Shown: in pieces, positions 36,744 through 45,917 of the stretch | Layout of the letters: every line of letters begins with the position of its first letter | Numbering within the stretch: position 1 is the stretch's first letter | Origin: Mycobacterium sp. 236(2023) | Lineage (GTDB): Bacteria; Actinomycetota; Actinomycetes; Mycobacteriales; Mycobacteriaceae | Direction: 5' to 3' | Assembly (NCBI RefSeq): GCF_029623955.1 | Contig: NZ_JARSBP010000001.1 | Coordinates: 124,001-188,000 of the forward strand | Length of the DNA stretch: 64,000 nucleotides | Made by a program: the position numbers and the translations under genes | Notes under the pieces: model-generated | What the model was told of the DNA's origin: nothing | The model's database searches: none | What the model saw: the letters and a program-made list of their open reading frames with translations, nothing else

Positions 36744-37103
36744 ATGACCGTGCTGAACGAATCGCTCAGTGGAACGAAGGTCTGGACGTCGGCGTGCCGG
36801 TATGACTTCCTGATCCCCAACCGTGGCGTCGGCGTGCTGCTGCCCGGTGGCGAGCAGGCGGCGCTGTTCCGCCTCGATGACGGCAGCATCCACGCGGTCG
36901 GCAACATCGACCCGTTCTCCGGCGCGGCCGTCATGTCCCGGGGCATCGTCGGCGATCGAGGTGGCCGCGCGACCGTGCAGTCGCCGATCAAGAAGCAGGC
37001 GTTCGCCCTCGACGACGGCAGCTGCCTCGACAACCCCGAGCACTCGCTGACGGTGTACGCGACGCGAATCACCGAAGACGGCGACGTCCAACTCGGCTCC
37101 TGA
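36744..37103 (+). CDS. nirD: Nitrite reductase small subunit
   Basis: A 119-aa NirD protein with the Rieske-like beta fold but without the Cys-His cluster ligands, as is usual for NirD. It contains GVGVLLPGGEQAALFRLDDG and AVGNIDPFSGAAVMSRGIVG, and ends with the edge strand near LTVYATRITEDG. It forms the enzyme with NirB and is co-transcribed with it (6-nt gap). Confidence 0.92.
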   Translation: MTVLNESLSGTKVWTSACRYDFLIPNRGVGVLLPGGEQAALFRLDDGSIHAVGNIDPFSGAAVMSRGIVGDRGGRATVQSPIKKQAFALDDGSCLDNPEHSLTVYATRITEDGDVQLGS

Positions 37104-37118
37104 TCCGCGGCGAAGACA

Positions 37119-37138
37119 TTGGGGACTTTCGGCCCCTG
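37119..37138 (+). promoter_or_regulatory. DosR (DevR) box upstream of the ferredoxin gene
   Basis: This 20-mer agrees with the dormancy regulator consensus TTSGGGACTWWAGTCCCSAA at 16 of 20 positions, with the left half TTGGGGACTTT complete. It stands 33 nt before the ferredoxin start. In M. tuberculosis, fdxA is a DosR regulon gene, which supports the assignment. Confidence 0.75.
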
Positions 37139-37171
37139 TGCCGGGAACGTCGTCGCCCTACCGTCGTAGGT

Positions 37172-37525
37172 ATGACCTACGTGATCGGCAGCGCGTGCGT
37201 GGACATCGTCGACAAGTCCTGCGTGGCGGAATGCCCCGCGGACTGCATCTACGAAGGCGCCCGCGCCATGTACATCAACCCGAACGAATGCGTGGACTGC
37301 GGCGCGTGCCGTATCGCGTGCCGGGTCGATGCGATCTACTACGAAACCGACCTGCCCGACGAGGAATTGGCGTTCATGGCCGACAACGCCGAGTTCTTCA
37401 GCCTGACGCTGCCGGGGCGTGACGCGCCGCTGGGCGACCCGGGTGGGGCTCTACAACTCGGCCGTGTCGGCACGGACACGCCCTTGGTGGCAGCGTTGCC
37501 ACCATCGACGACGCCACACCCTTAA
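37172..37525 (+). CDS. fdxA: Seven-iron ferredoxin FdxA
   Basis: A 117-aa ferredoxin with N-terminal [3Fe-4S]/[4Fe-4S] ligands Cys9, Cys17 and Cys21 followed by Pro, and the second set CVDCGACRIAC (Cys40, 43, 46, 50). The residue after the last Cys is Arg rather than the usual Pro, as in M. tuberculosis FdxA. A non-cluster C-terminal extension follows (NAEFFSLTLPGRDAPLGDPG). It probably carries electrons under low oxygen or nitric oxide through DosR control. Its TAA overlaps the convergent chelatase stop (TTAA). Confidence 0.93.
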   Translation: MTYVIGSACVDIVDKSCVAECPADCIYEGARAMYINPNECVDCGACRIACRVDAIYYETDLPDEELAFMADNAEFFSLTLPGRDAPLGDPGGALQLGRVGTDTPLVAALPPSTTPHP

Positions 37526-38229
37526 CGGAACGCCGCCACCAGCGGACGCCACGGGGCCAGCGTCGAGGACGCCCGCTGGAATCGGCTGGCGATCAACCGT
37601 GTCACCCCTGGGTGGGTACCCAGCGGATCGGTCACGATGTCGGCGCCGCTGTCACGCAGTCTGTCTTGAAATAGGCCCTCGGACACCAGGTATGACGCGA
37701 TCACCACGCGTTTACCATGGCCACGCATCGCTGCGACGGCGTCGGCCACCCGCGGCTCGCCGGTCGCCGCGAACGCCAGCTCGACCCGCGACCCGATGGT
37801 CGCCGACAGCCAGGTCGCCGTGGTGTGCAGATCGCGCATGGCAGCCGGATCCGACGTTCCCGCCGCGGCGAGGATCACCGAATCATCGGGATGCCAACCG
37901 GATTCGATCAACCGATCGACGAGGACGCGCACCAGGGCGGGGTCGGGACCCAGTGCCCGCGTGACGGTGACGTCGTCGTGTCCGCTCGTCGACACGTGTT
38001 CGGGAATGTCACGGCTGACGTGATACCCGCGCGACAGGAATGCGGGCACCAGGACCGTCGGCCGGTCCAGCGTCGAGGCGAGCAGTTCCGATGGTGTCGG
38101 ACCGAGGACGTCGACGAACGCGACCCGCACGGGACGCTCCAGGGCCGTCGACACCTGCGCGGCGATGTCCGCGATCAGCGACACCCCGCTCTGCTTCCGG
38201 GTGCCGTGTGCGACGAGCAGCAGGCTCAT
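37522..38229 (-). CDS. Sirohydrochlorin chelatase (CbiX/SirB-like)
   Basis: A 235-aa two-half chelatase-like protein. The N-terminal LLLVAHGTRKQSG carries the metal-binding His of CbiX/SirB. A second His is in ALVPAFLSRGYHVSRDIPEH-like sequence near residue 80. Such enzymes insert Fe(II) into sirohydrochlorin for sirohaem, or cobalt for cobalamin. Closeness to nirBD, which needs sirohaem, and the synteny with Rv0259c favour iron. It is translationally coupled (ATGA overlap) to the HemD-regulator fusion upstream. Confidence 0.85.
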   Translation of the reverse strand: MSLLLVAHGTRKQSGVSLIADIAAQVSTALERPVRVAFVDVLGPTPSELLASTLDRPTVLVPAFLSRGYHVSRDIPEHVSTSGHDDVTVTRALGPDPALVRVLVDRLIESGWHPDDSVILAAAGTSDPAAMRDLHTTATWLSATIGSRVELAFAATGEPRVADAVAAMRGHGKRVVIASYLVSEGLFQDRLRDSGADIVTDPLGTHPGVTRLIASRFQRASSTLAPWRPLVAAFR

Positions 38230-39368
38230 GACGCGAACGCCTCGTCGACGGGCAACCGGTAGCCGCGCTTGACGACGGTGGTGACCATCTTCTTGTCCCC
38301 GAGCGCGGTTCGCAGACGCAGCACTGCCGTCTCGACGGCGTGGGTGTCGGTGCCGCAGCCGGGCAGGGCGCGCAGCAGGTCGGTGCGCGAGACGACCGCA
38401 CCTGGGCGCAGTGCCAGCGCGCGCATCGTCGCCATCGCGGCGGGCGAGAGCGCTTTGACCGTGCCGTCGACGAGCACGCAGTTGCCGCGGATCTCCAGCA
38501 GGTGCCCGGCCACGCGCACCGTGCGCGCCTGCAGCAGCGGCAGTTCGTCGGTGATGTGACGGGCCAGTGCACCCAGCCGCATCCGCTCCGGCGCTGACGT
38601 CGGAACGCCGAGCCGGACGAGCGGCCGGGCGGTGACGGGCCCCACGCACATCGCGTGGACGCCGTTGCGCAGCGCCGACAGCACCTCGGCCTCGATGCCC
38701 ATCTCGGTGGCACGCATCAGCACCGACGCGACGGCAGGCGCCGACGTGAAGCTGGCAGCGTCGAACTTTTCCTCCGCGATGCCGGCGACCAGCGCGTCGA
38801 AGTCGCCGTTGCGGGGCGCCGGATGCCAGCGGTACACCCTGATCGGGACGACTTCGGCTCCCGCCGAACGCAATTCGTCGAGAAACTCGGGGAACGGATC
38901 CCAGTCGGCGGTCGCTCCGTGCAACTGCACCGCGATGCGGGTCCCGGCGATACCGCCCTCGACCAGGTACTGCAGCACTTCGCGCGAGGACTCCGATTCC
39001 GGTGACCACTCCTCGGGTAGTCCTGCCGCGCGCAGGGCGCCGGTGGCCTTCGGGCCGCGAGACACGATCCGCGCCTTGCTCAGCGCGGTGGTGAGCTCGG
39101 TCGCCATGCCCCATCCGTCGGCGGCGGCGACCCAGCCCCGGAACCCGATGCCGGTGGTGGCGATGACGATGTCGGGAGGCGTATCGACCAACGAATGCGT
39201 GCGTTCCCGCAATTCGTCGTCGTCGGGCAGCGGCACCATCTCGATCGCTGCGGCGCTGCTGACTGTCGCGCCGCGGCGACGCAGCAGCGCACTCAGTTCG
39301 TCAGCGCGCCGTGCGGAAGTGACCGCAACCCGGAAACCGGTGAGCGGCGCCCAATCCGGATCAGTCAT
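38226..39368 (-). CDS. HemD-like domain fused to a winged-helix regulator
   Basis: A 380-aa protein with an N-terminal uroporphyrinogen-III synthase domain (from GFRVAVTSARRADELSALLR to about residue 265, with SFTSAPAVASVL) and a C-terminal OmpR-type winged helix (about 285-375: LSPAAMATMRALALRPGAVV, then VETAVLRLRTALGDKKM and VVKRGYRLPV). It matches the Rv0260c arrangement. The HemD part may act as a tetrapyrrole sensor for the DNA-binding part or retain cyclase activity. Coupled to the sirohydrochlorin chelatase and close to nirBD, it probably controls the sirohaem/nitrite module. The ATG at 39368 is preferred to TTG 39374. Confidence 0.88.
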   Translation of the reverse strand: MTDPDWAPLTGFRVAVTSARRADELSALLRRRGATVSSAAAIEMVPLPDDDELRERTHSLVDTPPDIVIATTGIGFRGWVAAADGWGMATELTTALSKARIVSRGPKATGALRAAGLPEEWSPESESSREVLQYLVEGGIAGTRIAVQLHGATADWDPFPEFLDELRSAGAEVVPIRVYRWHPAPRNGDFDALVAGIAEEKFDAASFTSAPAVASVLMRATEMGIEAEVLSALRNGVHAMCVGPVTARPLVRLGVPTSAPERMRLGALARHITDELPLLQARTVRVAGHLLEIRGNCVLVDGTVKALSPAAMATMRALALRPGAVVSRTDLLRALPGCGTDTHAVETAVLRLRTALGDKKMVTTVVKRGYRLPVDEAFAS

Positions 39369-39488
39369 GCCCAATGTCTATTCAGGCCATGTTTCGGCGT
39401 GATTAACCGACCGTTGCGGAGCTGTGTCGCCCCCGCTCAAGCGATGAATTTGTGTTCACCGCGGCCCGGTGATCGCTGTGAGGTCGAC

Positions 39489-40064
<576 letters not shown>

Positions 40065-40961
40065 TTAGTCCTCGAACGGTCGCCTCGGCCGCGACCAGTG
40101 CAGCCTGACCGTCTGGCCCGGCCGAGCCTGCGCGATCTTGTCGATGTCGTCGTCGGTGACAACACCGATGACCGGATAGCCGCCGGTGACCGGATGGTCG
40201 GGGCCGAGGATCACCGGGAAACCGTTGGGGGGGACCTGGATCGCCCCGCGGGTGGCGCCTTCGCTGGGAAGTTGGCGGTCGGGCCACCGGTACTCCAGCG
40301 GCATGCCGACCAGCCGCATACCGACCCGGTCGCTGCGGTTGGTGACCTGCCAGTTGGTGCGCACCAGGACGTCGGGGTCGACGAACCAGTCGTCGCGCGG
40401 CCCCGGCACGACCCGCAGCTCCAGTGCCGCGTCGACGATCGCGGCCACGGGTGCCTGGTCGACCTCGGGGAAGTCGTCGGTGTGCGCGCCGACGGGCAGT
40501 ACGTCGCCACGCTGCAGCGGTAACGGACCGATCGCCGACATCACGTCATAGCTGCGCGACCCGAGCACCGGCTCGACGTTAATCCCGCCGCGCACCGCGA
40601 GATACGACCGCAGTCCCGAGCGCGGTGGCCCGAGCGAGATCACCTCGCCGTCATGGGCGTAATGAATGCTGTTGGTGCCAAACGGCTTTCCGTTGACCGA
40701 CGGGTCGGCGTCAGCGCCGGTGACGGCAATCGCGACACCTTCTCCGTTGCCCCCGTGGACGCGGGCGGTGAACCCGCCGAGGGTGATCTCGACGGTGGCC
40801 CTGTCGTCGGGGTTGGCGACGAGGCGGTTGGCCAGCGTGTGGGCGCGCCGGTCCGCCGCGCCGGATCGCGTGACGCCGATGTGGGACAGCCCTGGCCTGC
40901 CGAGGTCTTCGACGAGCGCGAGCGGGCCGGTCTGCAGGATCTCCAATGTCACGCCGCTCAT
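40065..40961 (-). CDS. pxpC: 5-oxoprolinase subunit C (KipA-like)
   Basis: A 298-aa protein of the PxpC/KipA biotin-dependent carboxyltransferase-like family. Elements include [20 protein letters not shown], the segment [37 protein letters not shown] and GYPVIGVV. With PxpB it forms part of the ATP-dependent enzyme that opens 5-oxoproline to glutamate. The ATG at 40961 overlaps the PxpB stop (ATGA). PxpA is not in the window. Confidence 0.9.
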   Translation of the reverse strand: MSGVTLEILQTGPLALVEDLGRPGLSHIGVTRSGAADRRAHTLANRLVANPDDRATVEITLGGFTARVHGGNGEGVAIAVTGADADPSVNGKPFGTNSIHYAHDGEVISLGPPRSGLRSYLAVRGGINVEPVLGSRSYDVMSAIGPLPLQRGDVLPVGAHTDDFPEVDQAPVAAIVDAALELRVVPGPRDDWFVDPDVLVRTNWQVTNRSDRVGMRLVGMPLEYRWPDRQLPSEGATRGAIQVPPNGFPVILGPDHPVTGGYPVIGVVTDDDIDKIAQARPGQTVRLHWSRPRRPFED

Positions 40962-41632
40962 GACGTCAACTCCCGGAACTGCACCCACATGCCCGGCTTC
41001 AGCAGCGCCGGTTCGTCGCGGTCGACGTCCCACAGCGCGGCTGACGTGCGGCCGATGAGCTGCCAGCCGCCGGGAGATTCACGCGGGTAGACGCCGCTGA
41101 ACTCGCCAGCGAGCCCGACGGAGCCGACAGGCACCTTGGTCCGCGGCTCGGATCGGCGCGGAACGACGAGCCGTTCGTCGCCGCCCACCAGATACGCGAA
41201 ACCTGGTGCGAAGCCGCTGAATCCGACGCGCCACAGCGTGCCGGTGTGGGCGGCGACGACGTCGGCGGTGCTCAGCCCGGTCAGCCGGGCCACCTCGTCG
41301 AGGTCCTCGCCGTCGTAGGTGACGTCGAGGACGACGTCGGCCTCGGTGGGGGTCGCCGACTCGGCTACCGCCTCCTCCGACACCTGCACCCCGCCGAGGC
41401 GCTGCCGTGTGGGGGCCTGATAACGGCTTCCCGCCAGCTTCACCAGGATGGTTCGCGCGGCCGGAACGATGTCCACGACGCCGAGCAGGCCGGCCGTTCG
41501 CACGGCCTCGGTCCACGCCAATACCTCTGCACTGCTGCCGAATTCGAGCAGCAGCGCCCGGTCACCATAATCCAGAATCCGTCGTACGCCCCCGGTGCGC
41601 ACTGTGTCGATCTCATCCGCAGTCACGCTCAT
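40958..41632 (-). CDS. pxpB: 5-oxoprolinase subunit B (KipI-like)
   Basis: A 224-aa PxpB/KipI protein. Family marks are [27 protein letters not shown], and the central [20 protein letters not shown] followed by [20 protein letters not shown]. It binds PxpC. The two genes are translationally coupled. The start is ATG 41632. In M. tuberculosis the same pair (Rv0264c-Rv0263c) follows the same neighbours. Confidence 0.9.
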   Translation of the reverse strand: MSVTADEIDTVRTGGVRRILDYGDRALLLEFGSSAEVLAWTEAVRTAGLLGVVDIVPAARTILVKLAGSRYQAPTRQRLGGVQVSEEAVAESATPTEADVVLDVTYDGEDLDEVARLTGLSTADVVAAHTGTLWRVGFSGFAPGFAYLVGGDERLVVPRRSEPRTKVPVGSVGLAGEFSGVYPRESPGGWQLIGRTSAALWDVDRDEPALLKPGMWVQFRELTS

Positions 41633-41738
41633 CTACCAAAGCTACCGCCGAGTAGCTTCGAAGTCTCCCCCCGTCGCGAAGCTCTGTGAGGGTTGCCAGA
41701 AGGCCCTTATCGACGGCTCAGGAATCCGCCGACGCGAA

Positions 41739-42431
41739 CTAGACGGTCACCGGCTGATAGCTCGGTTCGCGGTTCTTGATGTAGGCGATCACCCGATAGG
41801 TGATCGGCAGCAGCGCCACCTCGATGACGGTCTTGTACAGCCAACCCTGGGCGGTGTAGACGATGAAGTCGCTGAACGACGTGATCCCGATGACGCCGGC
41901 CGCGATCGCGCAGAACACCACCGTGTCGCCGAGCTGCCCGATGAACGTCGAGCCGACCAGCCGGGCCCACAGGTGCTTCTCCTTCGTGCGCTCCTTGATC
42001 AGCACCAGCGACCACGCGTTGAGCGTCTGCCCGACGATGAACCCGGCCAGCCCCGCGATGATCAGCCCGGTGTAGGCGTGGGCGATGTTCTCGAAGTGTT
42101 CCTGGTTCTCGTAGAAGTCCGCGGCGGGCAGGTAGATGGTCGCCCAGAGGGCAAGGGCGGCAAGGATGTTCATCGCGAAGCCGGTGTAGATGGCGCGCCG
42201 GGCGGCCTTGAAGCCGTACACCTCGGACAGGACGTCGCCGATCACGTAGGTGAGCGGGAACACGATGAAGCCGCCGTCGGTGATGATCGGCCCGAACTCG
42301 ACGCCCTTGGTGGCCGTCAGGTTCGAGATGATGACCAGCGCGGTGAAGACGGCGACCAGGACCGGATAGTAGGCCGACCCCACGCGCGCGAAAGAGACAT
42401 GGGGATCAGGGTCGACGGTCGGGTCGGTCAC
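41739..42431 (-). CDS. Queuosine precursor transporter (YhhQ family)
   Basis: A 230-aa membrane protein with about six helices. It shows the VUT/YhhQ signature: VIISNLTATKGVEFG, FPLTYVIGDVLSEVYGFKAA, and later FIGQLGDTVVFCAIA. Members import queuosine precursors such as preQ0/preQ1 or queuine. The start is GTG 42431, giving 14 nt to the iron-binding lipoprotein gene upstream; no preQ1 riboswitch fits in that gap. The frame runs further upstream but only as a shadow. Confidence 0.88.
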   Translation of the reverse strand: MTDPTVDPDPHVSFARVGSAYYPVLVAVFTALVIISNLTATKGVEFGPIITDGGFIVFPLTYVIGDVLSEVYGFKAARRAIYTGFAMNILAALALWATIYLPAADFYENQEHFENIAHAYTGLIIAGLAGFIVGQTLNAWSLVLIKERTKEKHLWARLVGSTFIGQLGDTVVFCAIAAGVIGITSFSDFIVYTAQGWLYKTVIEVALLPITYRVIAYIKNREPSYQPVTV

Positions 42432-42445
42432 CGACCCATTAGACC

Positions 42446-43390
42446 TCAGCCGAGCACTTTGGCCAGCATCGGCGGGAGCCGGTCGGCGACGACGGGGTAG
42501 GACAGCGTCGACGCGTAGGCGATGGCCCCGGCGAGCTCCTTGCCGGTGAACACGTGGTGCGTCAGCTTGCCGATGACGGGGTCGGCCAGCAGCGCGGCCT
42601 GCTCCGCGTCGCTCTCGGTGGTCCAGATCAGCACGTCGGCCTCGTCGAGCACTGTCGACATCCGGTCGCGCGGGATCAGGTCGTCCTCGGCGTCGATGAC
42701 CGTCAGCCCCATCTCTGTCAGGAATTCGTGCCGCCATGGCGGTCTACTGACCTGCACGCTGTCCTCGAACAGGGCGCCTCCGAGCAGCAGCGCTTTCTTG
42801 CCGGTGAACCGGGGGTGGCTGTCCTTGACGCCGCGAAACTTCGCGTCGACGTCGGCGACGAGCTTCTGCATGTCGTCGTGCCGGAACACCGCCTGGCCGA
42901 TCGCACCGGCCTGGTCGCGCCACGGTTCGAAGAACGCGTCGCGGCCGGCCTGGGCGATCGTCGGGGCGATCTCGGTGAGCTTGCCGTAGGTGTCCTGGTC
43001 GAGGCCGGCGTCGGTGGCGACGATCAGGTCGGGCGCCAGCGCGGCGATCTGGTCGACCTGGATGCCGTCGGCCAGCGACAGGACCACGGGTTGGGCGCCG
43101 TTCAACCGGGGTTGCGCCCACGGCCAGACCCCGAACGGTTCGGCGCCGAACCAGTCCGTCACGGCGATCGGGACGACGCCGAGGGCGAGCAGATCGTCGG
43201 CGTCGGTGAGGCCCGCGCTGACGACCTTGGTGGGTGCTGCGGGGACCTTCGTCTCACCGAACGCGTGCGTGACGGTGACGGAGCCGTCGCTCGCGACGGC
43301 GCCGGGCTTCTCGGATCCGCAGGCCGTCAGCAACGCCGCCGCGCCGGCCGCCATCCCGAGGAAGCGGCGGCGGGGCACCGACAGGGTCAC
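42446..43390 (-). CDS. Iron-siderophore ABC transporter binding lipoprotein
   Basis: A 314-aa exported solute-binding protein of the FecB/FhuD class. The N-terminus VPRRRFLGMAAGAAALLTAC combines a twin-arginine motif with a lipobox at the last Cys, so it may be a Tat-exported lipoprotein. The mature part contains VVSAGLTDADDLLALGVVP, IAALAPDLIVATDAGLDQ and the C-terminal helix LPPMLAKVLG. It corresponds to Rv0265c by synteny. No permease or ATPase genes are adjacent, so it must work with components encoded elsewhere. Confidence 0.87.
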   Translation of the reverse strand: MTLSVPRRRFLGMAAGAAALLTACGSEKPGAVASDGSVTVTHAFGETKVPAAPTKVVSAGLTDADDLLALGVVPIAVTDWFGAEPFGVWPWAQPRLNGAQPVVLSLADGIQVDQIAALAPDLIVATDAGLDQDTYGKLTEIAPTIAQAGRDAFFEPWRDQAGAIGQAVFRHDDMQKLVADVDAKFRGVKDSHPRFTGKKALLLGGALFEDSVQVSRPPWRHEFLTEMGLTVIDAEDDLIPRDRMSTVLDEADVLIWTTESDAEQAALLADPVIGKLTHHVFTGKELAGAIAYASTLSYPVVADRLPPMLAKVLG

Positions 43391-43403
43391 ACCGCGAGAC
43401 TAG

Positions 43404-44522
43404 CTACCCGGCTTGGAAGTTGCCGAACAACACGAGCGCGAGTCCGAGGGCGACGACGATGTTGATGACGGTCGCGGAGGCAAACACGGCGATGGGCCGC
43501 CACCCGGCCTCCCGCAGCCCCTTGAGGGAGAACTCGAGGCCGATCGCCACGAACGCGAAGATCAGGAACCACGTGCGCAGGTCGTTGACCGTGGTGATGT
43601 TCGCCTTGTCGCCGCCGTACTGCAGATACAGCGTCCCGATGATCGACGCGGCGATGAAGCCGAGCACGAACTTCGGGAAGCGCTCCCAGAACTGCCCGAC
43701 GGTGGGGCGGGCTCCTGGGTCGGTGCGCTTCTCCACCTTGAGCGCGAAGTAGGCCGTCAGCGCGATCGCGACGATGCCGATCAGCGCGTTCTGGGTGGTC
43801 TTGACGATGGTCGCGATCTGCAGCGCGTCCTCGCCGGCAAGTGCGCCGGCTGCCGCGACGGCGGCGGTGGTGTCGATGTTGCCGCCGATCCAGGCGCCGG
43901 CGACGGCGTCGGGCAGCCCGAACACACCGGCCAGCCACGGGAGTAGGAAGATCGACGGCAGCGCGAACACGATGACCAGCGATGCCGCGTAGGCGAGCTG
44001 TTCACGCCGGGCCTGCACCGCACCTGCGGCGGCGATGGCCGCGCTGACGCCGCAGATCGACACCGCGGACGCAAGCAGCGCGCGGAGTTTGTCGTCGATG
44101 CCGAGCCGCCCGCCGAGCCACCACGTGAACCCGAAGACGATGCTGATCAGCAACAGCGCTTGGATGATCGCGGGGCCGGCCGCCGTGATGAGGAGCTTGA
44201 GGTTGATCGATGCGCCGAGCAGCACCAGCCCGGTCTTGATGAAGAACTCGGTGCGGAAACCAGCCGACAGCGCGTCCCGCAACGCGAGTTTGGACAGCAC
44301 GGCGTTGCCCAGCAGGCCCAGGGCGATGGCATAGACGGGGAACTCGATCGATTTGGCGATGCCCGCGAGGAAGGTGTCGTCGGCCCATTTGGGCACCTGC
44401 TGTTCGAGGAAGCGCGTCGCGGCACCGAGGGCAAGGACGACGAGCACGCCGGCGACCGCATAGCCGATACCGCCGGACGGACGCTGATCCTGGGTGGAAG
44501 TCTCGGCCGTTTGCTCGGTCAC
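43404..44522 (-). CDS. YeiH/UPF0324 family putative sulfate exporter
   Basis: A 372-aa membrane protein with about ten helices, typical of the YeiH (Cons_hypoth698) family. Marks are IALGLLGNAVLSKLALRDAL, FIKTGLVLLGASINLKLLI, SAVSICGVSAAIAAAGAVQA and the late FVAIGLEFSLKGLREAGWRP. Members are annotated as putative sulfate or sulfite-related exporters, but substrates are poorly known. Its GTG start at 44522 overlaps the stop of a 40-aa membrane gene (GTGA), suggesting a two-subunit system. Confidence 0.87.
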   Translation of the reverse strand: MTEQTAETSTQDQRPSGGIGYAVAGVLVVLALGAATRFLEQQVPKWADDTFLAGIAKSIEFPVYAIALGLLGNAVLSKLALRDALSAGFRTEFFIKTGLVLLGASINLKLLITAAGPAIIQALLLISIVFGFTWWLGGRLGIDDKLRALLASAVSICGVSAAIAAAGAVQARREQLAYAASLVIVFALPSIFLLPWLAGVFGLPDAVAGAWIGGNIDTTAAVAAAGALAGEDALQIATIVKTTQNALIGIVAIALTAYFALKVEKRTDPGARPTVGQFWERFPKFVLGFIAASIIGTLYLQYGGDKANITTVNDLRTWFLIFAFVAIGLEFSLKGLREAGWRPIAVFASATVINIVVALGLALVLFGNFQAG

Positions 44523-44641
44523 GGGATCACGCTCCCGGGGAGCGCGCCGGCCAGGACGAGGGCGAGCAGTGTCAGGCCGACAATGACGGCGAGCCAGTCC
44601 TCGTTGAGCCTTCGGGGTGGGTTCTGCTGCTGATCCGGCAT
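44519..44641 (-). CDS. Small single-helix membrane protein, 40 aa
   Basis: ATG 44641 opens a 40-codon frame to TGA 44519. The product has a polar Gln/Pro/Arg N-terminus, then LNEDWLAVIVGLTLLALVLA as one transmembrane helix, and a short tail. It overlaps the exporter gene by 4 nt (GTGA), so it is translationally coupled and probably works with it. It is too short for routine ORF calling but the arrangement is convincing. Confidence 0.72.
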   Translation of the reverse strand: MPDQQQNPPRRLNEDWLAVIVGLTLLALVLAGALPGSVIP

Positions 44642-44716
44642 GGTTGCCGACCGTAGGCGTCGCGCGCGGCGTCGTCGCCGGTTGCGATCAGGGCGAACCG
44701 AAGATGCGGTGTCCGG

Positions 44717-45241
44717 TCAGGGGACCGGTGCGGGCACCGGTACCGGCGGCCAGATCGGCGGCGGGGCGGACGCCGGAACCGGAGGCGAGCCGGCCGCGGG
44801 TGGCGGCGGGGCGGCGGCAGGATCCCCATACGGCGTCGGCGGGACCCAGGTGTTCGGGTCCATCTGGCCGGGGCCGACGCTCTGCATGAACTCGGGGGAG
44901 TTACGCATGTTCCACAGGTCGCGCAGGAAGTCGAACTGGCCGGTGTTGTTGAAGTCGGCGTTCGGCACCGGCGGGATGAAGGGCGCTCCGGCCGGCGGTG
45001 GCGCGGGAGGAGCAGCAGGTACCACCGGGGCTGCGCCGGGAGCACCCGTGGCGGCACCTTCGGCGATCGGGATGTACTGGAAGACCGGGGTCGGCGGTTC
45101 TGCCGGTGCGGCCACCGGTGGCGGTGGCGGCGGGTCGAAGGGAACCGCCGGTTGCGCGACAGCCTGCGTTGCGGCGGCCAGCGCGACGCCACCCAGGAGC
45201 GCGTTGAGCGCTGCGATCTTGACTATGTGCACGACTGTCAC
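44717..45241 (-). CDS. Secreted proline/alanine-rich protein
   Basis: A 174-aa protein with a signal peptide (about residues 1-29, ending ATQAVAQP) followed by a Pro/Ala-rich chain (PPPPPPVAAPAEPP and similar) broken by one compact central segment, TGQFDFLRDLWNMRNSPEFM. Such proteins are common in the mycobacterial envelope; no enzyme domain is seen. The start is GTG 45241, with another GTG nine nt later. The opposite strand is also open over this stretch, but only as a result of its base composition. Confidence 0.75.
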   Translation of the reverse strand: MTVVHIVKIAALNALLGGVALAAATQAVAQPAVPFDPPPPPPVAAPAEPPTPVFQYIPIAEGAATGAPGAAPVVPAAPPAPPPAGAPFIPPVPNADFNNTGQFDFLRDLWNMRNSPEFMQSVGPGQMDPNTWVPPTPYGDPAAAPPPPAAGSPPVPASAPPPIWPPVPVPAPVP

Positions 45242-45290
45242 ATCGACGAGGCTAATGCCTCGCGTTACATGGCGACACCTTTAGCCGCCG

Positions 45291-45917
45291 TCACCTCACG
45301 ACCAGGGAGACGGCCAACCCGAGCATGGTCGCCGCGATCACCGCGTCGAGAATTCGCCAGGTTCGCGGGGAGGCGAACAAGTGGCCGAGTCGCTTCGCGC
45401 CGAATCCCAGCCCGGTGAACCACACGGCGCTGGCGGTTACTGCCCCGATACCGAAGAGCCATTTGCTGTCCTGATGCTCGTTGGCCAACGCGCCGAGCAG
45501 GATCACGGTGTCGAGATAGACGTGCGGGTTGAGGAAGGTCAGCGCGAGACACGTGGCGAGCACCGCGCCGAGTCGTGCGGGCGCGGCGTCGGCGGGGGTC
45601 AGGGCTCCCGGCCTGATGGCGCGGCGGGCGGCCAGCAACCCGTAGCAGACCAGGAATACGGCGCCGCCGAACTTCGTCACGGCGACGATGTCGGGGTGCG
45701 CGGCGATCAGCGCACCGAAGCCGGCGATGCCGGCGGCGATCAGCACGAGATCCGACACCGTGCACACCGCGACGACGGGCAGTACGTGCTCACCGCGGAT
45801 GCCCTGGCGCAGCACGAACGCGTTCTGCGCGCCGATCGCGGCGATGAGCGCCATCGTGGTGGCGAAGCCGCTGAGCACGACGAGGTAGGCGGTGTTCACG
45901 CCGTTGACGTTAGGCAT
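45291..45917 (-). CDS. lysE: LysE/ArgO family amino acid exporter
   Basis: A 208-aa exporter with about six helices. The family signature is [20 protein letters not shown] near residue 25 and [18 protein letters not shown] near 127. LysE exports lysine and arginine and is normally induced by LysG. Here the lysG-like gene is about 8.7 kb away, unlike the divergent pair in M. tuberculosis (Rv1985c/Rv1986). The ATG at 45917 faces an AT-rich upstream region. Confidence 0.9.
   Translation of the reverse strand: MPNVNGVNTAYLVVLSGFATTMALIAAIGAQNAFVLRQGIRGEHVLPVVAVCTVSDLVLIAAGIAGFGALIAAHPDIVAVTKFGGAVFLVCYGLLAARRAIRPGALTPADAAPARLGAVLATCLALTFLNPHVYLDTVILLGALANEHQDSKWLFGIGAVTASAVWFTGLGFGAKRLGHLFASPRTWRILDAVIAATMLGLAVSLVVR

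Noticed and set aside
34176..37091. 971-aa minus-strand open frame antisense to nirBD
   Set aside because: The plus strand encodes unmistakable NirB and NirD; the antisense frame has no family features.
44640..45284. 214-aa glycine/alanine-rich plus-strand frame
   Set aside because: It is antisense to the Pro-rich secreted protein (Pro codons read as Gly); PE_PGRS-like appearance is an artefact.
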